This document shows, one piece after another, positions 15,814-24,419 of a stretch of 47,141 nt of DNA. Below the pieces are notes generated by a model. The model searched no databases. It was not told the origin of the DNA and saw only the letters and a program-made list of their open reading frames with translations. The DNA is from Flavobacteriales bacterium (GTDB lineage: Bacteria > Bacteroidota > Bacteroidia > Flavobacteriales_C > GCA-002722245), in the NCBI GenBank assembly GCA_002722245.1, contig PBLA01000022.1:1-47141 (forward strand), in the 5' to 3' direction. A program made the translations under genes and the position numbers. Position 1 is the stretch's first letter; every line of letters starts with the position of its first letter.

Positions 15814-17356
15814 ATTCGTTATAATAGTTTCAATTTTAGTTCTGTTTTCTCCAAAAGGAATTGCTCAACTTAATTGGGTAAATCATGAGATTGAGTGGAT
15901 GTTTAATGATGAATTATCGTTAGGAGACACTGTATTAAATTCTAATAATTCCAGTATTAATGCTCATTTTGTTTTTGAAATGTTGTCCTCAGACACCATT
16001 CAATTTGGGATAAATAATAGGTGGGGCGATTGGTTGTTTAATCAAAACACTCTTCATGTTGAAAACGATTCATATACCTTTATTTTAAGGCCAATTTTCA
16101 ATCTTCAATCAGGCACTAGTAAATACTTAAGTACGCGAAGAGGAGGTTTTGCTACGGGTACAATTGGGGAAAAATTCAAATGGGTTTCTTCCTTTTATGA
16201 AAATTATCAAAAGTTTGATCCAAGAATCCGTAATAAGGTAAATCGTACAAACGTTTCTCCAGGTGAATCAGAAGTAAAGATTTTGGATGAATCTTACGAT
16301 TATTCTGTATCAACAGGAGGATTTTCGTACGAACCAAGTACGTTTTATAAAGTAACTGCGGGGTATGGTAAAAATTTTATTGGAAATGGATATCGCAGTT
16401 TGCTTCTCTCGGATGCCGCAGGTAATTATCCATTTTTAAGAAATGATATTACGATTGGTAGAGTAAAATATACGTCTATAATTGGCGAGTTTTTAGATTT
16501 CACGAATACTATGTCGAGTGATGGCCTGAAACGAAAAAAATATGGTAGTTTTCATTACCTCGATGTTTTAGCCTCAAAGCGTTTAAAGCTGGCTTTTTTC
16601 GAAGCTGTGGTCTGGGAAGCAGATTCTGCTGCTCGTTTGGATCTGGAGGTTAATTACCTTAATCCTTTTGTATTGTTTCGTCCAGTGGAATTTAATATTG
16701 GATCTCCTGATAATATGTTGATTGGATTAAATGGGAGTTGGGCGGCTCATTCTTCGGTTTTATTATATGGACAGGTAATACTCGATGAGTTGCATTCTAG
16801 TAATTTACTTAATCAACCCACCTGGTGGGGCAATAAATATGGTTTTCAAATGGGGGTTAAATTCCATCGATTACCAATAAAAAATTTGGTTGTACTGGGA
16901 GAGCATAACTTAGTACGACCGTTTACATATTCCCATAAAACTTCTGGGAAAAATTACGGCCATAATTTCAATTCACTTGCCCATCCTTACGGTGCAAACT
17001 TTAGAGATTATGTAGGAGTTATTAATTATCGTATTCGAAGAATAAATTTTAATTCTAGAATGGTATATCTGATTGGTGGAGAGGAGTCTTCTTCGGATGT
17101 ATCGAATGGCACAGACATATTTAAACCTTACACAAATAGAGAATTTGAGCAGGGATATAAAATAGGGTATGGAGAAGGTTATCAGCAACTTTTTCTCGAC
17201 GCAAAATGTGGATATATCTTAAATCCAAAGTATATGTTGATGCTGGAAATAGGATATCAATCTAGAACAGAATGGTTCAAGGATACTAAAGAAAATCATC
17301 ATTACCTTTACGGGGGTATAAGAACATCGTTATTTAACCTTTACTATGATTATTAA
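15800..17356 (+). CDS. Wzi-like capsule-assembly outer-membrane barrel, first paralogue
   Basis: 518 residues from a GTG at 15800 (a TTG one codon later is the alternative; there is no ATG before the signal peptide). The signal peptide ends near residue 22 (KGIAQLN). The rest is alternating beta strands of a large barrel, with the family motif GKNFIGNGYRSLLLSDAAGNYP near residues 190-212 and a conserved NPFVLFRPVEFN. Wzi in E. coli is an outer-membrane lectin that holds capsule on the surface; Bacteroidota versions probably bind or assist export of the cluster's glycan. The gene overlaps the WecA-like gene by 14 bases and the next Wzi-like gene by 11. It shares the same motif set with that neighbour. 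Confidence 0.85.
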   Translation: MLRIKFVIIVSILVLFSPKGIAQLNWVNHEIEWMFNDELSLGDTVLNSNNSSINAHFVFEMLSSDTIQFGINNRWGDWLFNQNTLHVENDSYTFILRPIFNLQSGTSKYLSTRRGGFATGTIGEKFKWVSSFYENYQKFDPRIRNKVNRTNVSPGESEVKILDESYDYSVSTGGFSYEPSTFYKVTAGYGKNFIGNGYRSLLLSDAAGNYPFLRNDITIGRVKYTSIIGEFLDFTNTMSSDGLKRKKYGSFHYLDVLASKRLKLAFFEAVVWEADSAARLDLEVNYLNPFVLFRPVEFNIGSPDNMLIGLNGSWAAHSSVLLYGQVILDELHSSNLLNQPTWWGNKYGFQMGVKFHRLPIKNLVVLGEHNLVRPFTYSHKTSGKNYGHNFNSLAHPYGANFRDYVGVINYRIRRINFNSRMVYLIGGEESSSDVSNGTDIFKPYTNREFEQGYKIGYGEGYQQLFLDAKCGYILNPKYMLMLEIGYQSRTEWFKDTKENHHYLYGGIRTSLFNLYYDY

Positions 17357-18998
17357 AAAATATTTTCTTTTTGTCTTTATCATTACTGTTTTCTTTTGCC
17401 GGGGACAGCAGTTGTACTTTCCTATGTATCATGATGAGAATGCATTCGTGGAGATGTATCTAAATAAGGTGAATTCAAAGGTACATACCTCCATTAAACC
17501 ATTTTTTTACAACGATGTAATTGCTGAAATCAATATAGACTCGATTGATTCTGCAGTAACCGATACGAATCGTCTTTATCTCCTTCCATCCTCTTATTTC
17601 GCAAAATTTATGCGTTGGTCTGAAAATAAATTGATGGATGAAGATTTAGTGTATATTGATTCAGATGGACTAAAATTAAGAGCAAATTTGCTCCTTGGCC
17701 TTCAAATAGGAAGGGAGGGGAATCAGGAAGAAAATTATTGGCAAAATACCAGAGGGTATTGGTTATCGGGGCAAGTAGGTGAAAAAGCTTTTTTTGAGTC
17801 GGCATTTTATGAGACACAGTCTAAACTACTTCCTTTTGTCAATGCATATGCAAGACAAGGATTTGTTTTACCGGGTCAAGGAAGATTTAAGCCGTTCAAA
17901 CAAAATGTTGGTGCTGATTGGGCCTTTGCAACAGGCGCTTTTGGTTATCGAGCCAACAAATATTTTACAGCCTATGTGGGCCATGGTAAAAATTTTATAG
18001 GTGATGGTTACCGATCACTTTTACTCAGCGATAATGCATTTAATTATCCTTATTTTAAATTAGAGACCACTGTGTGGAATATTAAGTATACGAACATATG
18101 GGCCCAACTCAGTCACATTGGCTTTTTTCCGGGAGCCGCAAGCGATCGGAATTGGACACAAAAATTCATCGCTGTTCATCATTTAAGTTGGAATGCGACA
18201 AAAAGGTTAAATATTGGATTGTATGAATCCACTTCGTGGTTGAAAGAAGGTAGAGGATTTGATTGGCAATATATGAATCCCGTTATTTTTATGCGACCTG
18301 TAGAATGGCAAAATGGATCAGCAGATAATATTCTACTTGGAGCCAACACGAAATTCAAAATCAATGATCATTATACGTTATATGGTCAATTTGTCCTTGA
18401 TGATTTAAATTTGGCTAAATTACAGGAAACTTCCGGATATTGGGGGAATAAATATGGCGGACAATTAGGAGTAAAAGCCTGTAATATTGCGAACGTGTAT
18501 GGCTTAAGTGCTCAATTGGAATACAATGTAGCTCGACCTTTTACGTATACACATTTTGATAGCGCGAATGCCCATACTCACATGAATGAACCACTTGCTC
18601 ACCCACTTGGTGCTAATTTTCAGGAAGCGGTTGCTATGGTTCGATATAAGTATAAACGACATAAATTATCTGCCAAAATGATTTGGTCCGAGGCAGGAAA
18701 AGATACATTAAATGTAAATCATGGCGGAAATATTTTTTTGAGTTATAATACAAATAAGATAGACCCCAATGGCAACGGTGAATTTACCGGAAATACAATA
18801 GGCCAAGGTGATTTGAATAAATTAAACTTATTTGATATTCGATATGCTTTTTTAATTAATCCTCGAGCAAGGCTCTATTTGGAATTGGGGTATTTAGATC
18901 GAATTTTGACATCTAAAACAGCCGAAAGAAGCGAGACACAATTTATTTTTGTAGGTTTACGGACAACACTCAATAATTTCTATTATGACTACTTTTAA
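17346..18998 (+). CDS. Wzi-like capsule-assembly outer-membrane barrel, second paralogue
   Basis: 550 residues. A signal peptide of about 20 residues ends at CRGQQ. The barrel contains GHGKNFIGDGYRSLLLSDNAFNYP and NPVIFMRPVEWQNGSADN, parallel to GKNFIGNGYRSLLLSD and NPFVLFRPVEF in the gene before it. The two are diverged tandem paralogues. Its ATG lies inside the last codons of the first copy (11-base overlap), and its own end overlaps the M20 hydrolase gene by 14 bases. Predicted to sit in the outer membrane with a role in surface display of the polysaccharide. Tandem Wzi pairs might handle two glycans or form a heteromer; this cannot be decided here. Confidence 0.85.
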   Translation: MIIKKYFLFVFIITVFFCRGQQLYFPMYHDENAFVEMYLNKVNSKVHTSIKPFFYNDVIAEINIDSIDSAVTDTNRLYLLPSSYFAKFMRWSENKLMDEDLVYIDSDGLKLRANLLLGLQIGREGNQEENYWQNTRGYWLSGQVGEKAFFESAFYETQSKLLPFVNAYARQGFVLPGQGRFKPFKQNVGADWAFATGAFGYRANKYFTAYVGHGKNFIGDGYRSLLLSDNAFNYPYFKLETTVWNIKYTNIWAQLSHIGFFPGAASDRNWTQKFIAVHHLSWNATKRLNIGLYESTSWLKEGRGFDWQYMNPVIFMRPVEWQNGSADNILLGANTKFKINDHYTLYGQFVLDDLNLAKLQETSGYWGNKYGGQLGVKACNIANVYGLSAQLEYNVARPFTYTHFDSANAHTHMNEPLAHPLGANFQEAVAMVRYKYKRHKLSAKMIWSEAGKDTLNVNHGGNIFLSYNTNKIDPNGNGEFTGNTIGQGDLNKLNLFDIRYAFLINPRARLYLELGYLDRILTSKTAERSETQFIFVGLRTTLNNFYYDYF

Positions 18999-20052
18999 CC
19001 CTGTTGAACTTCTTTCAGGATTAATAAATATCCAATCCTTAAGTAAAGAGGAAGAGTTTGCCGCTGCTTATATTGCAGATATATTAAGAGAGAATGGAGT
19101 TGAGTTTAATCAGGATAAAAAAAATATTTGGGCAGTAAATAAACATTTTGAGGAAGGTAAATACACTATCCTTTTAAATTCTCATTTAGATACGGTCAAA
19201 CCAAATAGGGGATATACAAGAAACCCTTATAAATCAGAGATTGTTGACGGTAAATTATATGGACTCGGAAGTAATGACGCCGGCGGGGCTTTAATTGCTT
19301 TGCTTGGAACTTTTCTGCATTTTGTTGAAGAAGAAGAATTGCCTTTCAATCTTGTTTTTGCAGCATCTGCTGAAGAGGAAATTAGCGGGAAAGAAGGAAT
19401 GGAATATTTGTTTCCGCGCCTTCCAAAAATTGATTTTGCTATTGTTGGTGAACCCACTCTGTTAGATATATCTATTGCTGAAAGAGGCTTAATGGTGCTA
19501 GATTGTAAATCGTTGGGTAAATCTGGTCATGCAGCTCGAAAGGATGGTATTAATGCAATATCTAAGGCGATAGAAGACATAAATTGGTTCAACTCATATG
19601 AGTTTTCTAATCAATCAAAAGAATTAGGCTCAATAAGTATGAGTGTTACCCAGATTAAAGGAGGAATCCAACATAATGTTGTTCCATCGGAGTGTCATTT
19701 TGTTGTAGATGTTCGCGTAAATGATCAATACACCAATCAAGAAGTATTAGACCTCATTAAAACTCACGTCAATTGTGAAGTTACAGCACGGTCTTTGCGT
19801 TTAAATTCGAGTGGTGTAAATAAAGACCATCCTATCAGAACGGTTGCTGAAAAGCTGTTAATTCGTACCTATGGATCGCCTACCTTGTCTGATCAGTCAT
19901 TAATGCCTTGTGAAAGCATTAAAATGGGTCCTGGTGATTCTGTTCGATCGCATACAGCTGATGAATTCATTTATATCGATGAATTGGAACAAGCAATTCC
20001 TAAATATATTGCTGTGTTAACTCAGTTGGGTGAAGAGTTAATGGTTTCTTAA
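18985..20052 (+). CDS. M20-family metallohydrolase, probable acetylornithine/acetylcitrulline deacetylase-like
   Basis: 355 residues. The M20 zinc ligands and catalytic residues are visible: LLNSHLDTVKP (His, then the Asp two residues on), YGLGSNDAGGAL (bridging Asp), AASAEEEISGKEG (catalytic Glu pair), IVGEPT, and a C-terminal metal-binding His in RSHTADEFI. Length and motifs fit the Bacteroidota ArgE-like deacetylases of arginine synthesis, which act on N-acetylcitrulline or N-succinyl-/N-acetylornithine. The context is unusual: the start lies 14 bases inside the second Wzi-like gene, with no arginine gene beside it. It may therefore instead serve the polysaccharide cluster. The family is certain; the substrate is not. 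Confidence 0.8.
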   Translation: MTTFNPVELLSGLINIQSLSKEEEFAAAYIADILRENGVEFNQDKKNIWAVNKHFEEGKYTILLNSHLDTVKPNRGYTRNPYKSEIVDGKLYGLGSNDAGGALIALLGTFLHFVEEEELPFNLVFAASAEEEISGKEGMEYLFPRLPKIDFAIVGEPTLLDISIAERGLMVLDCKSLGKSGHAARKDGINAISKAIEDINWFNSYEFSNQSKELGSISMSVTQIKGGIQHNVVPSECHFVVDVRVNDQYTNQEVLDLIKTHVNCEVTARSLRLNSSGVNKDHPIRTVAEKLLIRTYGSPTLSDQSLMPCESIKMGPGDSVRSHTADEFIYIDELEQAIPKYIAVLTQLGEELMVS

Positions 20053-20113
20053 TGTAAAGAGTCATTATTTAGTGTTTAAAAGTTGCATCTTTAAATTGAA
20101 TTAATAATCTACT

Positions 20114-20176
20114 TCAGCGGGATGCTGAATCCCTTACAGGGAAAATTGATGGCCACGCGGGATGCGAGGCTTTTTT
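20114..20176 (-). repeat. candidate dispersed non-coding element
   Basis: GC-richer than its surroundings, with a GGGAT/ATCCC hairpin (loop GCTGA) and a T run at one end. Read on the minus strand it spells KASHPAWPSIFPVRDSASR and then a stop. I recall this conceptual peptide recurring in intergenic regions of Flavobacteriia, which would point to a dispersed repeat rather than a gene, but I could not check this. No start codon or leader supports translation. Confidence 0.35.
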
Positions 20177-20178
20177 GT

Positions 20179-20340
20179 TTATGTGTTTTCCCAAAAACGC
20201 ATTTCCAGAGAAACACGAGTTTTATCCTCTTTAAAATCTAATCCACCTCTGTGAATTAGATAAAGAGAAAAAACTATTACGTCGTTTTGTTTTATAATTG
20301 GGCGTATTAGTTTTGGTATTATTAGAATAATTAATCTGAA
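20179..20340 (-). pseudogene. remnant of a phytanoyl-CoA dioxygenase-like gene (C-terminal end)
   Basis: The minus strand reads an open stretch of about 50 codons with no start, ending at TAA (20179-20181). Its last 40 residues include QNDVIVF, LYLIHRGG, then DKTRVSLEMRFWENT. This matches the end of Fe(II)/2-oxoglutarate dioxygenases of the phytanoyl-CoA type: a GDVVFF-like strand, the distal metal-binding His, and about 12 residues later the Arg that binds 2-oxoglutarate. The first three quarters of such a protein are missing; upstream on that strand lies the end of the LytTR regulator gene. I read it as a gene stump left by deletion. Confidence 0.55.
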
Positions 20341-21096
20341 TCATTTATTAAAATAATTAAGCAATATTTCTTTTTTATTTGGACTAATACTTACAGTAGA
20401 ATCATCGCTCATTATAAGTTGTCCGCCTTTTCCTTTTATGTATTTTTTTATGTGTTGTCCGTTTACTAAATGGGATTTATGTACACGAATAAAGTCCATA
20501 TCACTTAAGGCCTCTTCATAAAATTTAAGAGATCGGCAAATCATCATTTTGGATCCATTGGTTAAATGAAATTCTGTAAAGTTGTCATTAGCCTCGCATC
20601 GAATGATATCTTTCACACGAACAACATCAAATCCAGTCATTGTTGGACATACTACTTTATGCAGCTGTTTGTTTTCAATTTGGATGTTTTCCAATAAAAC
20701 TTTAGTATGTGAAACGCCATTTCCCTTTTTTATATTTGCTTTTATTTTTTTTATTGCCTCTTCTAATTCATCAATATCAATTGGCTTTAGTAAATAGTAT
20801 GATGCGCTTGAGTTTAAAGCCTTTATTGCGTAATTGGCATATGCTGTAACAAAAACGGTTTCAAAATTAACCTCTTTTACTTTTTCTAATAGGTCAAAAC
20901 CATTGCCATAAGGCATTTCAATATCTAAAAACACAATATCTGGATTATGTTTTTCTACTGCTTTAAGCCCTTCTTCTATGTTTTCTGCTAAAGCTACAAC
21001 CTCAACATCTGTGGTATACTTTTTTATATATCCAGCAAGAATCTCTCTACTAGCTAATTCGTCCTCAACGATAATGGCGTTTAATTTATTATTCAT
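20341..21096 (-). CDS. LytTR-family response regulator
   Basis: 251 residues. The receiver domain spans 5-125: acidic pair in VEDE, phospho-acceptor Asp58 in VFLDIEMP, VTAYANYA and the conserved Lys in YLLKPID. A LytTR DNA-binding domain covers about 150-250, with the usual pattern DIIRCEANDNFTEFHL, RSLKFYEEAL, FIRVHKSHLVN and a closing SISPNKKEILL. LytTR proteins bind two 9-bp direct repeats about two helical turns apart. Such a site exists at 23177-23206, just beyond the kinase gene. The ATG overlaps the kinase stop by 4 bases, so kinase and regulator are translationally coupled. Confidence 0.93.
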   Translation of the reverse strand: MNNKLNAIIVEDELASREILAGYIKKYTTDVEVVALAENIEEGLKAVEKHNPDIVFLDIEMPYGNGFDLLEKVKEVNFETVFVTAYANYAIKALNSSASYYLLKPIDIDELEEAIKKIKANIKKGNGVSHTKVLLENIQIENKQLHKVVCPTMTGFDVVRVKDIIRCEANDNFTEFHLTNGSKMMICRSLKFYEEALSDMDFIRVHKSHLVNGQHIKKYIKGKGGQLIMSDDSTVSISPNKKEILLNYFNK

Positions 21097-23063
21097 TTAA
21101 CTGGTATGTTTATGCACACCAATGTTCCACAATCTTCTTGTAAGGGATTGGCGTCATTAATTTCTACTTTAATATTGGTATTATTAAGATCATTTATAAT
21201 ATCAAGTCTTTGAGCTATGTTTTTCAACCCAGTTGACTCCTCTGATTGTTGGTTTTTCGTCTTAATAGCTTGAGATCTCAGTCTTCCTATTCCATTGTCT
21301 TCTATCGAGAAAACAATATTTTCACCAATTCGATTACAGGTTAGCTTTAGGAATCCTTTCTGTTTTTTATATCGCAACCCATGCCATACTGCATTTTCAA
21401 TATAAGGTTGAATAAGCATAGGAGGGATTTCTACTTCATCTGGTTTTAAATCACTTCCCACTTCAAAATCATAACTAAATTTTTCTTTGAATCTAAAATG
21501 TTCAAGATGTAAGTACAGTTTAATGATTGCCAATTCTGTTTCTAATGGTACTAAATCGTGTTTAGAATTTTCCAAAACAGCACGCATTAATTTAGAGAAG
21601 TCAGCCAAATACTTGTTGGCCATTCTTTCATCATTTGATGCAATAAAAGTGTTTACAGAGTTAAGAGCATTAAATATAAAGTGAGGATTCATTTGAGTTC
21701 TCAACGATTTTAGGGCTAGAAGTTGGTTGGCTATTTTCTTTTGCTTTGCAGATTTATAAATTAGAATAGAGGTTGTAATTAATATTAAGAGTAGGGCGAT
21801 TAATAGGTAATTGAGTAAAGATTGTTGAGCTATGGTTTTTTGTTGTAACTCTTCATTTTTTTCATAAACTTCTAATTGTCTCTCATTTAACTCAGCTTCT
21901 TTTTTTAGAGCTGCTATTCGTTTTTGTTTTTCATTAATTGTTTGATAGAAAGCTATTTTTTCAAAAAGTAACCGTTCTTTTTGAATATTTAAAGAGTCAA
22001 CCGTTTTACTATATTTTTCAAATGTCCTAAGTGCTTTTTCTTTTTCTCCAGTTTTAGTGTAAACCTTACTCAATGTTTTATAACCCTCAGATAGTTTTTC
22101 AAGATCATTTATTTCTTGGGCAATCGTAATATTGTCATTGATTGACTTAATTGCTTCGTCCCATTTTTCATTTTGAACGTAAATGTTGGACAATTCATTT
22201 CCTTCAATTAAAATACCAATAGTGTCTTTAGCATTTAATGAATTGAGGACTTCGTTTTTCTGAAATTCAACAAGCTCTTCAACACCGTAATCATTCTTGT
22301 AAATATTTCTAAGTTCATAATTGGAATTTAGATATTCTTTTGAATTTAGTTTTGTGTTTGATTTCGCCCTATTAAAATACTCTATAGCTTCTTCAGGTTT
22401 ATTTTCTTGTGTTGAAATTTGACCTAAACTATTTGAGGTAAAGGCATACCCTTTTTTATCATTATTTTCTTTTTGAAGTTTTAAATTATCAATGTTTAAT
22501 TTCCTTGCTTTTTTCAACTTTCTTTGTCTTTGAAAAACCCTTGCCATACCACTATTCGCATAAATTAACCCTAAAGTGTCTTTTCTTGAAATAGATCGAT
22601 TTGCAAATTTTTTATAATGTTCTAGTGCCATCCCATTTTCCTTAAGTAGCTCATAGATGTAGGCAAGAGGTTTGTTCACCAAATAGTTTTCCTGGCTTGA
22701 TTCATCAAAATAAGTTCGAGCTTTTGAAATATAATTTGCAGCTTCCTCATAGGACTTAAGATTTATATTAATTAATCCAGTAATGTAATAGCAATGTCCA
22801 TGAATGCTTTTATTGTATTTTATTTGTTTCGACAGTTCAGTTAAGACTTCTTCTACAAACGTTAGGGATTTCAAAGGATTTAATTCAAGGTACTTATAGG
22901 AAGAGTCTAGTTTAGGAAGAGAGAATAAAGGGTTTTCCAACCTCTTAAATATAATTTTTGGTGTAATAGTCTCAGGACTTTTATACTTCCCTTGAATTGC
23001 AATGGTATCTATGCTACTTAATAAGCAGAATGCCCAAACTAGTATTTGTAACCAACGACACAT
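21093..23063 (-). CDS. LytS/His_kinase-type sensor kinase with TPR sensor region
   Basis: 656 residues from the ATG at 23063, which gives a signal peptide (MCRWLQILVWAFCLLSSIDT). The frame continues upstream to 23183, but that part runs across the direct repeats at 23177-23206 and adds no recognisable sequence. Residues 60-385 are helical TPR-like repeats, probably periplasmic; a transmembrane helix lies near 415-437, with a coiled coil just before it. The kinase core has QMNPHFIFNALNS with the phospho-accepting His461, then PPMLIQPYIENAVWHG (N box) and FSIEDNGIG (G box), as in the LytS/YehU branch. It should phosphorylate the LytTR regulator encoded with a 4-base overlap. The signal is unknown. 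The vWA operon is divergent. Confidence 0.9.
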   Translation of the reverse strand: MCRWLQILVWAFCLLSSIDTIAIQGKYKSPETITPKIIFKRLENPLFSLPKLDSSYKYLELNPLKSLTFVEEVLTELSKQIKYNKSIHGHCYYITGLININLKSYEEAANYISKARTYFDESSQENYLVNKPLAYIYELLKENGMALEHYKKFANRSISRKDTLGLIYANSGMARVFQRQRKLKKARKLNIDNLKLQKENNDKKGYAFTSNSLGQISTQENKPEEAIEYFNRAKSNTKLNSKEYLNSNYELRNIYKNDYGVEELVEFQKNEVLNSLNAKDTIGILIEGNELSNIYVQNEKWDEAIKSINDNITIAQEINDLEKLSEGYKTLSKVYTKTGEKEKALRTFEKYSKTVDSLNIQKERLLFEKIAFYQTINEKQKRIAALKKEAELNERQLEVYEKNEELQQKTIAQQSLLNYLLIALLLILITTSILIYKSAKQKKIANQLLALKSLRTQMNPHFIFNALNSVNTFIASNDERMANKYLADFSKLMRAVLENSKHDLVPLETELAIIKLYLHLEHFRFKEKFSYDFEVGSDLKPDEVEIPPMLIQPYIENAVWHGLRYKKQKGFLKLTCNRIGENIVFSIEDNGIGRLRSQAIKTKNQQSEESTGLKNIAQRLDIINDLNNTNIKVEINDANPLQEDCGTLVCINIPVK

Positions 23064-23176
23064 AGTAACGAACTTAACTACAATTTTTATTAATACAAAG
23101 TCAGTCCCAACAGAAGTGTTTGGTTTCACAAAAAACAAGAATACATAAATCGTATTAATCAATTTAAAAAAGGGTT

Positions 23177-23206
23177 TTACCAAGTCAAGTTACTGGGTTA
23201 CCAAGT
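23177..23206 (+). promoter_or_regulatory. predicted LytTR operator: perfect direct repeat 9-12-9
   Basis: TTACCAAGT occurs at 23177-23185 and again at 23198-23206, separated by 12 bases (21 bp start to start). LytTR regulators such as AgrA, AlgR and ComE bind 9-bp direct repeats with this spacing. It lies between a LytS/LytTR operon and the divergent vWA gene. A near-consensus -7 box TATGTTTA (23235-23242) would place the repeats at about -70 and -45 relative to the start of transcription, an activator position. Confidence 0.65.
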
Positions 23207-23234
23207 GTGCATTTTTTTTCGATTTTTTTGATGA

Positions 23235-23242
23235 TATGTTTA
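23235..23242 (+). promoter_or_regulatory. candidate -7 box of the vWA operon
   Basis: TATGTTTA matches TAnnTTTG in all but the last base and lies 21 bases before the ATG at 23264. The poor upstream box would fit a promoter that needs the predicted activator at 23177-23206. Confidence 0.35.
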
Positions 23243-23263
23243 TAGAAATCAAATTAAAGAAAC

Positions 23264-24382
23264 ATGAAAAAGAAATTTATCAATGTGCTTATCGGAGCTA
23301 CTTTATTTATGAGTCCAGTAATTTTCGCACAAACAGAAGCTACATCTAAATCTATAAAATTGGGATTATTACTTGATACAAGCAGTAGCATGGATGGATT
23401 AATCGACCAAGCCAAATCTCAGCTTTGGAAAATTATAAATAAAATGACTTCTGCAACGTATAATGGGACATCCCCAAATATTATGATTGCCTTATATGAG
23501 TATGGAAACAGTGGTTTACCACAAGAATCAGGATATATTCGTAAGGTAACGGATTTGACCAGTGATTTAGATATTTTAAGTAGAGACCTATTCAGCTTAA
23601 AAACCAATGGAGGAAGTGAGTTTTGCGGACAGGTTATTCAAACAGCATTTAATGATCTCGACTGGAGCACATCTACAAATGATTTACAAATGATTTTCAT
23701 TGCGGGAAACGAGCCATTTAATCAAGGAAAGGTGGATTTTAAACCTGTATGTCAAAAAGTAAAGAATAATGATATCACAATAAATACGATATTTTGCGGC
23801 GCTTACCAAGAAGGAGTAAATACACTATGGAAAAAAGGAGCTGAACTGGGAGAGGGAGAATATTTTAATATCGACCAAAACGAAGTAACCGTTTACATTG
23901 ATAATCCTTACGATAAAGTAATCGATTCCTTAAGCACCCAACTAAATCAAACCTATGTTTTTTATGGAAAAAATGGGAAAAGAATGCATTTGAACCAGTA
24001 CGAGCAAGATAGGAATGCAAAAAGTTATGGTATCGCTAACAATTCTTTACGAGCAATAAGCAAGAGCTCTTGGGTGTACGATAATTCATCTTGGGATTTA
24101 ATTGATGCAATGAATCAAAAAGGATTCGATTTTGATAAAATAGATAAGAAAACTCTCCCGGACTCCCTAAAAACATTAACTAACGAGGCGATTAAAAAAG
24201 AACTCGAAGCTAAAGCTGCTAAACGAGCATTTTTACAAGCAAAAATTAAAAAGCTAGCTACAAAAAGAGAGGAATATATCGCTAAGGAGAGAGTGATTCA
24301 ATCTTCAAAAGGAAACTTAGATAATGCCATCCTGGTCACTATTGAAAAGCAAGGTAGAAGCAAGGGGTTTGAATTTAAATGA
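23264..24382 (+). CDS. secreted von Willebrand factor type A domain protein
   Basis: 372 residues with a signal peptide (cleavage near FAQ, residue 23). The vWA domain covers about 31-225 and has an intact metal-ion-dependent adhesion site: Asp38, Ser40 and Ser42 in LLLDTSSSMDG, a later TNGGSEFCG that may supply the Thr, and a second strand ending FIAGNEPFNQG. Residues 300-372 are a Lys/Glu/Ala-rich helical tail, likely a coiled coil. No transmembrane helix follows, so it should be periplasmic or exported. It is the first gene of a unit with the SIMPL lipoprotein (37-base gap) and carries the predicted LytTR operator upstream. Its ligand is not evident. Confidence 0.85.
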   Translation: MKKKFINVLIGATLFMSPVIFAQTEATSKSIKLGLLLDTSSSMDGLIDQAKSQLWKIINKMTSATYNGTSPNIMIALYEYGNSGLPQESGYIRKVTDLTSDLDILSRDLFSLKTNGGSEFCGQVIQTAFNDLDWSTSTNDLQMIFIAGNEPFNQGKVDFKPVCQKVKNNDITINTIFCGAYQEGVNTLWKKGAELGEGEYFNIDQNEVTVYIDNPYDKVIDSLSTQLNQTYVFYGKNGKRMHLNQYEQDRNAKSYGIANNSLRAISKSSWVYDNSSWDLIDAMNQKGFDFDKIDKKTLPDSLKTLTNEAIKKELEAKAAKRAFLQAKIKKLATKREEYIAKERVIQSSKGNLDNAILVTIEKQGRSKGFEFK

Positions 24383-24419
24383 TTACAATAAAGTACTAAA
24401 AACTATTAAATCAAAAAAC

